Shown one piece after another: positions 6,125-11,966 of a stretch of 11,966 bases of DNA (position 1 is its first letter; the number at the start of each line of letters is the position of its first letter). The stretch comes from Candidatus Krumholzibacteriia bacterium. GTDB taxonomy: Bacteria > Krumholzibacteriota > Krumholzibacteria > WVZY01 > JAKEHA01. The DNA is taken from positions 1-11,966 of the forward strand of contig JAOTVO010000056.1 in the NCBI GenBank assembly GCA_029863355.1, in the 5' to 3' direction. The position numbers and the translations under genes are program-made. A model generated the notes under the pieces. That model ran no database searches. It saw only the letters and a program-made list of their open reading frames with translations, and was not told where the DNA came from.

Positions 6125-7924
6125 CTAACCGCGCCCGGGCGACGGCGGTTCGAGCCGGATACGCAGCTCCTCGAGCTGCGCGGGGTCGACCGGGGACGGC
6201 GCCTCGTCCATGAGCGAGGTCGCCTTCTGCGTCTTCGGGAACGCGATCACCTCGCGAATCGACTCGGCTCCGCACAGAACCATGGCGATGCGGTCGACGC
6301 CCGGCGCGATGCCGCCGTGGGGTGGCGCCCCGTACTCCAACGCCCGCAGCAGGAACCCGAAGCGCCGCTCTGCATCCTCCCGCGTGATCCCGGCCACCGC
6401 CATCACCCGCTCCTGGAGCAGGCGATTGTGGATTCGGATGCTGCCCGACGCCAGCTCCACGCCGTTGCAGACCAGATCGTAGAGGCGCGCACGCACGCGA
6501 AGGGGGTCGCTCTCCAGATAGTCGATGTCCTCCCCGTACGGCATCGAGAACAGATGGTGCGAGGGCGCGTATCCGCCCGTCGTCTCGTCGCGCTCGTACA
6601 GCGGGAACTCGTTGACCCACAGGAACGCGAACGCGTCGAGCGCGGCGCGCGCGCGCGCGCGGCCCAGGTCGATCCGGAGCCTGCCCAGGATCGCCGACGC
6701 CTTCGCGTGATCGCCGACCACCGCCAGCAGCAGATCGCCGTCGCCGATGGCGCATCCTTCGATGAGGCGGGTCTCGACCGCTTCCCCGAGGAACTTGGCC
6801 ACGCCACCGGCCAGGCGCGCGCCGTCTCGCTTGAGGTGAACCAGGCCACCCGCCCCCATCGTTTTGGCCTCGTTCTCGAGGGACTCGAGCTCGCGGCGCG
6901 ACAGGGCGGCAGCACCCGCCACGACGAGACCGCGCACGGTCTGCCCCCGCGCGAGCGCCTCCTTGAACACGCGAAACTCGGCCCCCCGCACCATTTCGTC
7001 GAGCGTGACGAGTTCCATGCCGAACCGGGCGTCCGGTTTGTCGGTACCGTAGCGGGTGATCGCCTCGCGGTACGAGAGCACTGGAAACGGTGCCGCAATC
7101 TCGAGACCGCGCCCGACGCGGAAGATCTCCTGCATCAGACACTCCACCAGCTCGAACACGTCGCGCTCTTCTACGAAGCTCATCTCCATGTCGATCTGCG
7201 TGTGCTCGGGCTGGCGGTCGGCGCGCAGATCCTCGTCGCGCATGCACCGTGCCAACTGGAAGTAGCGGTCGAACCCCGCCACCATGAGGATCTGCTTGTA
7301 GAGCTGCGGGCTCTGCGGCAGCGCGTAGAAGCTCCCGGGGTGCAAGCGGCTGGGCACCAGGTAGTCGCGGGCGCCCTCCGGGGTGCAGCGCACCAGCATC
7401 GGCGTCTCGATCTCCACGAAGCCGCGCCGGTCGAGGAAGTTGCGGATGGCAAGAATCACCCGGTGGCGCAGTTCGATGTTCTCCCTCATGGGGCGACGAC
7501 GCAGATCCAGGTAGCGGTAGCGCAGACGCAGGTCCTCGCTCGCCTTCACCTCGTCGCTGATGGTGAAGGGCGGCACCTCCGATCGGTTCAAGACCACGAT
7601 GCGGCCGACCGAGACCTCGATGGCGCCGGTGGGCTTGTCGTCACGGGCCATCTCCGCGGGGCGCGGTCGCACGGCGCCCTCGACCGCTACCACGTCCTCC
7701 ATGCGCAGCCCGCCGGAGATGGCGTCGAGGGAAGAATCCGAAGGGTCCACGACGAGCTGCACCGATCCGTAGCGGTCGCGCAGATCGATGAAGCGAACGC
7801 CCCCGAGGTCGCGCACGCGCGCCACCCATCCCATCAGGCGGACGGTCTCCCCCGCGCGCTCCGCGTCTAGCTCGCCGCAGGTGTGCGAGCGCGCGAACGG
7901 GAGTTCGAAGCCTTGCGAGCTCAT
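6125..7924 (-). CDS. aspS: Aspartyl-tRNA synthetase
   Basis: Class II synthetase that charges tRNA-Asp in the cytoplasm. At 599 residues it has normal bacterial AspRS length. The N-terminal OB-fold anticodon domain (about 12-110) contains GWVARVRDLGGVRFIDLRDR. The catalytic core starts near 130 (RYRYLDLRR at 135-143) and has motif 2 RDEDLRADRQPEHTQ (229-243). A GAD-type insertion (about 290-420) follows, then LWVNEFPLYE, and motif 3 PGVDRIAMVL (541-550) lies after APPHGGIA. Leucine at position 40 aligns with the residue that is Leu in aspartate-specific enzymes and His in many non-discriminating ones, suggesting an Asp-specific enzyme. The ATG overlaps the hisS stop as ATGA, with a GGAGG-type Shine-Dalgarno just upstream, so the open frame continuing back into hisS is not used. 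Secure. Confidence 0.98.
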   Translation of the reverse strand: MSSQGFELPFARSHTCGELDAERAGETVRLMGWVARVRDLGGVRFIDLRDRYGSVQLVVDPSDSSLDAISGGLRMEDVVAVEGAVRPRPAEMARDDKPTGAIEVSVGRIVVLNRSEVPPFTISDEVKASEDLRLRYRYLDLRRRPMRENIELRHRVILAIRNFLDRRGFVEIETPMLVRCTPEGARDYLVPSRLHPGSFYALPQSPQLYKQILMVAGFDRYFQLARCMRDEDLRADRQPEHTQIDMEMSFVEERDVFELVECLMQEIFRVGRGLEIAAPFPVLSYREAITRYGTDKPDARFGMELVTLDEMVRGAEFRVFKEALARGQTVRGLVVAGAAALSRRELESLENEAKTMGAGGLVHLKRDGARLAGGVAKFLGEAVETRLIEGCAIGDGDLLLAVVGDHAKASAILGRLRIDLGRARARAALDAFAFLWVNEFPLYERDETTGGYAPSHHLFSMPYGEDIDYLESDPLRVRARLYDLVCNGVELASGSIRIHNRLLQERVMAVAGITREDAERRFGFLLRALEYGAPPHGGIAPGVDRIAMVLCGAESIREVIAFPKTQKATSLMDEAPSPVDPAQLEELRIRLEPPSPGRG

Positions 7925-9186
7925 GCGCCCCCCTCCTTCTCCTCGTTGTCGTCCAGCCATTGCGGCAGCGCCGCCTCCGACACCTCGGCCTCGCGGCGCG
8001 ACACCAGGTCGCGCACGGTGAGCGCGACTGCGCCGGCGTCGACGATCACCGCGATGCGCGCTCCCCTTTTTTCCGCCACCTGCAGCTGCTTTTTCCGCGA
8101 ACGCTCGGAGAGATCCACCTCGGCGCTGCCGCGCGCGCGCAGCAGAGACCCCACGCCGAGCGCGCGACCCTCGGCGCCCTGCGCGGCACAGACCACGTAG
8201 TAGCGGATCCCCGGGGCCGTGCCCGCTGCGCCCTCGACCTCGGTCGCGAGCGCGGAGACGATCCTCTCCAGGCCGGCGCTGAACCCGATGGCCGGCGTCG
8301 GTGGCCCGCCGCACTCCTCGACCAGGTCATCGTAGCGACCGCCGCCACAAAGGGCGCTCTGCGCCCCCTGGCTTCCATAATAGACCTCGAACACCGTCCG
8401 CGTGTAATAGTCGAGCCCGCGCACGAGGTACGGGTCCTCCGTAAAGCGCACGCCCGCCGACGCGAGCAGGTCCTTGACCCGCGCGAAGTGCTCCGCGTCC
8501 TCCGCGGCCAGGTGGGCGGAGATGGCCGGCAACTCGCGCTTGAGCGCTTCCCCGTGCTCCTTGGAGTCGAAGACGCGCATGGGGTTTTTCCTGTAGCGCT
8601 CCATCGACTCGCCGTCGATCCTCGACGCGAGACCTTCGAGCGCCTCCAGGAGGATGGCCCGGTACGGTCCGCGCGATCGAGCCGCACCCAAGGAGTTGAG
8701 GCGGACGTCGACACCGGAGTAACCGAGGCGGGTGAAGGCTTCAACGACCAGCTGGATCATCTCCACGTCGAGCGCCGGGTTGACGCTGCCGACCGCCTCC
8801 GCGCCGACCTGGTGGAACTGGCGGTAGCGTCCCGCCTGCGGCCGATCGTAGCGGAACATCGGCCCCACGTAGCAGAGCCTCTGGATGCCGCCCCAGCGGT
8901 GCATTCCGTTTTCCAGGTAGGCGCGGATCACCGACGCGGTGTTCTCCGGCCGCAGCGTGAGGGACCGTCCGCCACGATCCGTGAACGTGTACATCTCCTT
9001 GCTGACGATGTCGGAGCCCTCACCGACGGCGCGCACGAAGAGATCCGTCGATTCGATGATCGGCGTGCGGATCCAGCGGTATCCGTACCGCTCGAGAATC
9101 TCTTCGAAGACGCGCTCGACGGCGCGCCAGGTGTCGACCTCGGGGGGGATGATGTCTTGTGTCCCGCGGGGGCGCGAAAACCTCAT
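7921..9186 (-). CDS. hisS: Histidyl-tRNA synthetase
   Basis: Class II synthetase that charges tRNA-His in the cytoplasm. The 421-residue length is typical. Visible landmarks are RGTQDIIP (7-14), LTLRPENTAS (76-85, motif 1 region), motif 2 FRYDRPQAGRYRQFHQVG (111-128), the insertion-domain NPMRVFDSK (201-209), the histidine motif LVRGLDYYTRTVFE (254-267), CGGGRYDDL (280-288), motif 3 AIGFSAGLERI (299-309), and the C-terminal anticodon-binding domain (about 325-415). All catalytic motifs are intact. Both ends are coupled: the ATG overlaps the stop of the VanZ gene as ATGA, and its own stop overlaps the aspS start the same way. A hisS-aspS pair is common in Firmicutes. I saw no T-box in the short upstream spaces. 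Secure. Confidence 0.98.
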   Translation of the reverse strand: MRFSRPRGTQDIIPPEVDTWRAVERVFEEILERYGYRWIRTPIIESTDLFVRAVGEGSDIVSKEMYTFTDRGGRSLTLRPENTASVIRAYLENGMHRWGGIQRLCYVGPMFRYDRPQAGRYRQFHQVGAEAVGSVNPALDVEMIQLVVEAFTRLGYSGVDVRLNSLGAARSRGPYRAILLEALEGLASRIDGESMERYRKNPMRVFDSKEHGEALKRELPAISAHLAAEDAEHFARVKDLLASAGVRFTEDPYLVRGLDYYTRTVFEVYYGSQGAQSALCGGGRYDDLVEECGGPPTPAIGFSAGLERIVSALATEVEGAAGTAPGIRYYVVCAAQGAEGRALGVGSLLRARGSAEVDLSERSRKKQLQVAEKRGARIAVIVDAGAVALTVRDLVSRREAEVSEAALPQWLDDNEEKEGGA

Positions 9187-9575
9187 TTCGCTTCGCCCCC
9201 TCGGCGGGCAAGCGCGGCGCCGCGCGGCCTCACCTGCATGAGAAAGATGATCCCCACCGCCACGCCCACCGCGTCGGCGAGCCAGTCGGTGACGTCGGTG
9301 CGCCGCCCCGGGATGTAGCCCTGGAACATCTCGTCCAGCGCCGCCACGCTCACGCCGATGGCAAAGAGAAAGAGGAAGGTGGTGAGGCGCGAACGGCTGA
9401 CCATCCAGCGAATGTTGCCGAAGAGGAGCGCGCCGAGAACGGCATACTCGGCCGCATGCGCGAACTTGTCCTTGAACTTGAAGTCCGGTCCGGGCGACTG
9501 CAAGTATGGCCGCGAGGATACGAAGAAGATAAGGACGACGTACAGGAGGAGCAGAAGCACTCGCAGGCGCGTCAT
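9183..9575 (-). CDS. VanZ-family integral membrane protein
   Basis: A 130-residue membrane protein with four predicted helices (about 5-21, 40-55, 63-80, 98-114). It carries the VanZ-family pattern: SSRP after the first helix, DKFAHAAEYAVLGALLF (36-52) and DEMFQGYIPGRRTDVTDWLAD (81-101), followed by a Gly-rich last helix. VanZ itself gives low-level teicoplanin resistance, but most family members, like this one, have no established function, and resistance should not be assumed. The ATG has GAGG six bases upstream, and the gene overlaps hisS by 4 bp. Placement between ptsN and hisS suggests cotranscription with housekeeping genes, not a resistance cassette. Confidence 0.85.
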   Translation of the reverse strand: MTRLRVLLLLLYVVLIFFVSSRPYLQSPGPDFKFKDKFAHAAEYAVLGALLFGNIRWMVSRSRLTTFLFLFAIGVSVAALDEMFQGYIPGRRTDVTDWLADAVGVAVGIIFLMQVRPRGAALARRGGEAK

Positions 9576-9628
9576 GGAGTCCTCGATCGCGCGGCGGGCG
9601 CCAGCGTGCCAGCCCTGCCGCAGCGGTG

Positions 9629-10087
9629 CTAGCGGTCCCCGAACCGCCGGAACACGCTCATCACGGCCCCGCCGTCGGGCGCGTTCATGAGGTCCTGGCG
9701 AAACTCGGGGTGGTTCAACAGGCGCGAGATCTTGGCAAGCACCTTGATGTGATCCCGCCGGCTCTCCTTGGGACCGAGGATGATGAAGAACAGACTGACC
9801 TCCTGGTCGTCGAGCGCGTCGAAGGCGACGCCGCCCCGAGTGCGGTAGAAGCCCGCCACCAGCCGGTCCACCCCGTCCGTGTAGGCATGAGGAATGGCGA
9901 CGCCGTTCCCGATGCCCGTGCTCATCACCTTTTCGCGCTCGATGAGGTCCCGCTCAGCCTGGTCCCTGTCGTGGACGTGGCCCTTGGCGTCGAGGTCCGC
10001 GATGATGGCGTGGAGCAGTTCCTCCTTGCCCTGCGGAGCCAGGTCGGTGACGACGTTTTCCTCGCTGAAGAGTTCGGATAGTTTCAT
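9629..10087 (-). CDS. ptsN: PTS IIA domain protein (EIIA-Ntr / PtsN-like)
   Basis: A single-domain 152-residue PTS EIIA of the fructose/nitrogen class. The phosphorylatable histidine is H67 in GIGNGVAIPHAY (58-69). Other family blocks are KLSELFSEENVV at the N-terminus, EREKVMSTGIG before the active site, and HIKVLAKISRLL (113-124) near the end. No EIIB/EIIC domain is nearby, so a regulatory PtsN role (in other bacteria linked to nitrogen and potassium control) is more likely than sugar transport. Unlike in proteobacteria, rpoN and hpf are not adjacent. ATG at 10087 is chosen from domain alignment; the open frame extends further upstream but crosses the promoter and is low-complexity. There is no clear Shine-Dalgarno before this ATG, only an A-rich stretch with A6. 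Confidence 0.88.
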   Translation of the reverse strand: MKLSELFSEENVVTDLAPQGKEELLHAIIADLDAKGHVHDRDQAERDLIEREKVMSTGIGNGVAIPHAYTDGVDRLVAGFYRTRGGVAFDALDDQEVSLFFIILGPKESRRDHIKVLAKISRLLNHPEFRQDLMNAPDGGAVMSVFRRFGDR

Positions 10088-10111
10088 GCTGTCTTTTTTG
10101 TTGGGAAGCGC

Positions 10112-10135
10112 GTGAAGTTCACCCGCCGCGCGGGT
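10112..10135 (-). promoter_or_regulatory. Two short dyads in ptsN leader
   Basis: GTGAA-G-TTCAC (10112-10122) and ACCCG-N5-CGGGT (10121-10135) lie end to end between the predicted transcription start and the ptsN ATG. As RNA only the second could form a usual hairpin; the first, with a one-base centre, looks more like a protein-binding dyad. Function unknown. Confidence 0.25.
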
Positions 10136-10146
10136 TTCGAGGGTTG

Positions 10147-10176
10147 AACATAGAAAGCGGCACCGCGCGGTGTCAA
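10147..10176 (-). promoter_or_regulatory. Predicted sigma70-type promoter for ptsN-vanZ-hisS-aspS
   Basis: On the minus strand, TTGACA (10176-10171, consensus) and TATGTT (10152-10147, 4 of 6) are separated by 18 bp. Initiation would be near 10140, about 50 nt before the ptsN ATG. The TGA inside TTGACA is also the stop codon of the PhnD-like gene. Confidence 0.5.
10161..10172 (-). promoter_or_regulatory. Perfect 12-bp palindrome in promoter spacer
   Basis: CACCGCGCGGTG lies immediately downstream of and overlapping the -35 of the ptsN promoter by two bases. Its location fits an operator, but short GC palindromes arise easily at this base composition. Confidence 0.3.
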
Positions 10177-11078
10177 GGCATTCCGGCGCGCGCGGGCTCG
10201 CGTCGCGCGAATTCGGCCAGGGTGTCGAGCGCGTCCAGCGCCGCGGGCGCGACCGGCTCGAAGCCACCCACCCCGCGCTCCCGCAGCGTGCGCACGAGGG
10301 CGCCGGGTGCTCGCTCCAGCGAGCTGGGCAACCCCGACAGCACGCGCTCGAAGTGTTTCCGGTCCGCGCCCCCGCAAGCGACGATCCACTCGGGTAGGGC
10401 GGGCGCGTCGAAGAGGACGGCGACCTCGTCGCGCCGGACGATGCCCGCTTCCCACAACCGCTGCAGATCGCTCAGCCGACACGCCCCGAGCGCGCGATCG
10501 CCGAGGATCACCTCGAGCACCACGCGCTCGGCGCGCCCGGGCGATGGCGCGAACACGAGCCCGCGGGGGTCGACGGGCAGGCCGGCGCCTTTTTCCACCA
10601 GCCAGCGCAGCTGTTGCCAACAGCCGTTGACCTGGTCGGCGGACTGGAACACCACATCGCCGGCCGTCACCTCGGACGGGTCCACCGACGCCCCCCGCCG
10701 CGCCACCAGCACCGCGCGGTCCGCGTCCGAAGGGGCGTGGCCCCGGGCGGCGAACAACGCCACGTGGCCGTCCGCTCGCAGACGGGCGAATTCGAGAGCG
10801 GGGACCACGACCAGTTCCGCGCCGGCGGCGGCCACGTCGCCGTCCGCGCAAGCCAGTCGCACGGCCCGTCCGGTCTCGTACCCGAGGAGCGCGGCAATCG
10901 CCCCCGCGGGAACCCGCTCTCCGGGCGTCGCACCGGCCTCGTCGCAAGCCCCAACCGTCAGCACGCCCGTGCGGCCTCGGTCCACGACCGCGGCGGCGGC
11001 GAGTACCATCACGATGGTGGCGACCACCGCCGTGCGGTAGCGCTCGGACACTCGCGGCGGCGCCGGTGGGGAGCTCAC
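10173..11078 (-). CDS. Membrane-anchored PhnD-like periplasmic binding protein, orphan
   Basis: A 301-residue protein with one N-terminal hydrophobic segment (about 15-33) acting as signal anchor or uncleaved signal, then a soluble domain. The pattern resembles the PhnD/phosphonate-type solute-binding fold: LTVGACDE at the first strand, an early ELVVVPALEFARLRADG block (88-104), then GDVVFQSADQVNGCWQQLRWL in the second lobe and VVLEVILGDRALGACRLSDLQRL before the return strand. No ABC ATPase or permease is visible, so transport is not shown; a ligand sensor is an alternative. The GTG start overlaps the YbbR-type gene's stop as GTGA, and a GGAAGGG ribosome-binding stretch lies about 7 bases upstream, so the two are translationally coupled. 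The fold assignment is from remembered family patterns and is moderate; ligand unknown. Confidence 0.68.
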   Translation of the reverse strand: MSSPPAPPRVSERYRTAVVATIVMVLAAAAVVDRGRTGVLTVGACDEAGATPGERVPAGAIAALLGYETGRAVRLACADGDVAAAGAELVVVPALEFARLRADGHVALFAARGHAPSDADRAVLVARRGASVDPSEVTAGDVVFQSADQVNGCWQQLRWLVEKGAGLPVDPRGLVFAPSPGRAERVVLEVILGDRALGACRLSDLQRLWEAGIVRRDEVAVLFDAPALPEWIVACGGADRKHFERVLSGLPSSLERAPGALVRTLRERGVGGFEPVAPAALDALDTLAEFARREPARAGMP

Positions 11079-11966
11079 CGCTTGCCCTTCCGGGCGCCCG
11101 CCGGGTCGAGCAGTCGCACGACGAGGGTGTCGGCGCTGATCCCAGTGAGGGTCACGCCGGCGGGCAGGATGACCTCCGGTGCGATCCGGTACTCGGCCGG
11201 CCTGCGTCCGGTGAGATCGAGAAGCACCGACACGTCTCCGGAGGAGAGGGTGTCGAGGACGGACGCGGGGCCCTCCAGAGTCAGCGAGACCGTCGTGGGG
11301 AGCACCTCGGCCTGCAGCTTCTCGGAGTCCACGAGCACCGTAGGCGGGACGTTGGCGAGCACACGCTCCCCGCGCCGTTGGAGGCGCAGGGTCACAAGCA
11401 CGCGGTCCGGGTCACACGAGATGAGGCCGGCGTCGTAGTCGAGCGGGAGTTCCCGCTCGGTAGTCTCCTTGAGACGAGAGAGATCGAGCGTCTGCGTGGG
11501 AATGCTCCTGATCCGCTCTATGGTCGCGGCCGGCCCGCGAATCGTGATCCACGACGGAGCGAGCCCGACGTCGCCTTCCATCATCATCAGGTTCTCCGGC
11601 ACCTTTCCGGTGGTGGACAGCGCAACCTGCACTCGGCGCGTCGTCAGGCGCTCCACGTGGAGGTCGACGACTGTCGGGGAGATCACTGTGATGTTGCGGC
11701 GATCGAAGCCCGGCGGGACGCGCACGTTGCCGGGGCCCAGGGGGATGCGCTGGCGGCCGGGCCGGGCTCCGGAGAGATCGACCGCGGCGTGCACGCGCTT
11801 GAAGCCGAGCGAGAGCAGGGCCCGTCTGGTTCCCGACACGCGGATCTCGATGTCGGAGGGAACCACCCCGGTGATGGTGAGCGAATCGGAGAGGTTCTCA
11901 ACCAGGAGGGGCACGGTGCGCAACCGCACCATCTCCTGTTGGCCGCTCGCGGCGAACCAGATCAGA
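11075..11966 (-). CDS. YbbR/CdaR-domain protein, N-terminus outside window
   Basis: Extracytoplasmic repeat protein of the YbbR family, whose best-known member CdaR binds and controls the diadenylate cyclase CdaA. The 296 visible residues start in the membrane-exit motif LIWFAASGQQE, typical just after the single N-terminal helix. The frame stays open to the right edge, so the ATG at 11932 is internal and the real start lies outside. About three YbbR repeats follow, each with a strand pattern ending in VxxSGxxxxL-like turns: VPLLVENLSDSL with IEIRVSG, VQVALSTTGKVPENL with ITIRGPAATI, and VLANVPPTVLVDSE with VSLTLEGPASVL. The end is basic (ARKGKR). It overlaps the PhnD-like gene by 4 bp. CdaR function is inferred; a cdaA gene immediately to the right would settle it. 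Confidence 0.85.
   Translation of the reverse strand, partial: LIWFAASGQQEMVRLRTVPLLVENLSDSLTITGVVPSDIEIRVSGTRRALLSLGFKRVHAAVDLSGARPGRQRIPLGPGNVRVPPGFDRRNITVISPTVVDLHVERLTTRRVQVALSTTGKVPENLMMMEGDVGLAPSWITIRGPAATIERIRSIPTQTLDLSRLKETTERELPLDYDAGLISCDPDRVLVTLRLQRRGERVLANVPPTVLVDSEKLQAEVLPTTVSLTLEGPASVLDTLSSGDVSVLLDLTGRRPAEYRIAPEVILPAGVTLTGISADTLVVRLLDPAGARKGKR

Noticed and set aside
6089..7870. 593-codon open frame on the plus strand
   Set aside because: Antisense to aspS. The composition is Arg/His-rich with no recognisable motif, and it starts in a hairpin without a ribosome-binding site.
7925..8314. N-terminal extension of aspS into hisS
   Set aside because: The frame is open but the added residues are Arg/Gly-rich junk. 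The ATG at 7924 has a strong Shine-Dalgarno and gives the normal AspRS N-terminus.
7960..9318. 452-codon open frame on the plus strand
   Set aside because: Antisense to hisS and part of the VanZ gene, with the same shadow-frame composition.
9183..9575. VanZ gene as an antibiotic-resistance determinant
   Set aside because: VanZ-family membrane proteins are widespread without a resistance role, and no other van genes are present.
9576..9628. Possible terminator between ptsN and the VanZ gene
   Set aside because: Only short imperfect GC repeats and no T-run; the genes are probably cotranscribed.
10088..10267. N-terminal extension of ptsN to 10267
   Set aside because: The extra residues are low-complexity, overlap the PhnD-like gene out of frame and span the predicted promoter. 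The PTS IIA domain begins at ATG 10087.
11900..11932. ATG at 11932 as the start of the YbbR-type gene
   Set aside because: Codons upstream to the window edge continue the family's membrane-exit motif (LIWFAASGQQE), so the gene is truncated by the window and does not start there.

Overview
This is a GC-rich bacterial chromosome segment in which every credible gene lies on the minus strand, so it reads biologically from right to left. I see twelve protein genes, two of them cut by the window edges, and no rRNA, tRNA, CRISPR array or mobile element. About half of the visible starts (5 of 11) are GTG. The combination of a Firmicutes-like phoH-pgpH-ybeY order, PhnD-like and VanZ genes, LysM/coiled-coil envelope proteins and very high GC would fit an uncultured Gram-negative lineage such as Eisenbacteria or Gemmatimonadota. 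That placement is an inference from gene content and is not secure.

Layout in transcription order: (1) The end of a unit entering from the right contains a YbbR/CdaR-type protein (11966-11075, 5' end outside the window), which overlaps by 4 bp a membrane-anchored PhnD-like solute-binding protein (11078-10173). (2) A TTGACA promoter sharing bases with that gene's stop codon precedes ptsN-like PTS IIA (10087-9629), a VanZ-family membrane protein (9575-9183), hisS (9186-7921) and aspS (7924-6125). The last three are joined by ATGA overlaps. (3) A second TTGACA promoter at 6052-6024, with two dyads, precedes a two-gene envelope unit: a small coiled-coil putative lipoprotein (5977-5657) and a putative lipoprotein with a coiled coil and two LysM domains (5657-4953). 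A GC-rich hairpin at the stop codon ends it. (4) A third promoter (TTGATA-17-TATCAT, 4917-4889) and a structured leader of about 160 nt precede phoH/ybeZ (4719-3754), pgpH (3749-1455), ybeY (1480-1019) and a CNNM/CBS-domain CorC/TlyC-type gene (1002 to beyond the left edge).

Functionally the window mixes core RNA and translation genes (hisS, aspS, ybeY, phoH) with second-messenger genes. PgpH is a membrane cyclic-di-AMP phosphodiesterase family, and YbbR/CdaR is the usual regulatory partner of the diadenylate cyclase CdaA. A cyclase gene would be expected just outside the right edge. The least explained genes are the orphan PhnD-like protein and the coiled-coil/LysM pair. I see no clearly new multi-gene defence or metabolic system; most of the window is well-conserved housekeeping content with some interesting regulatory DNA.
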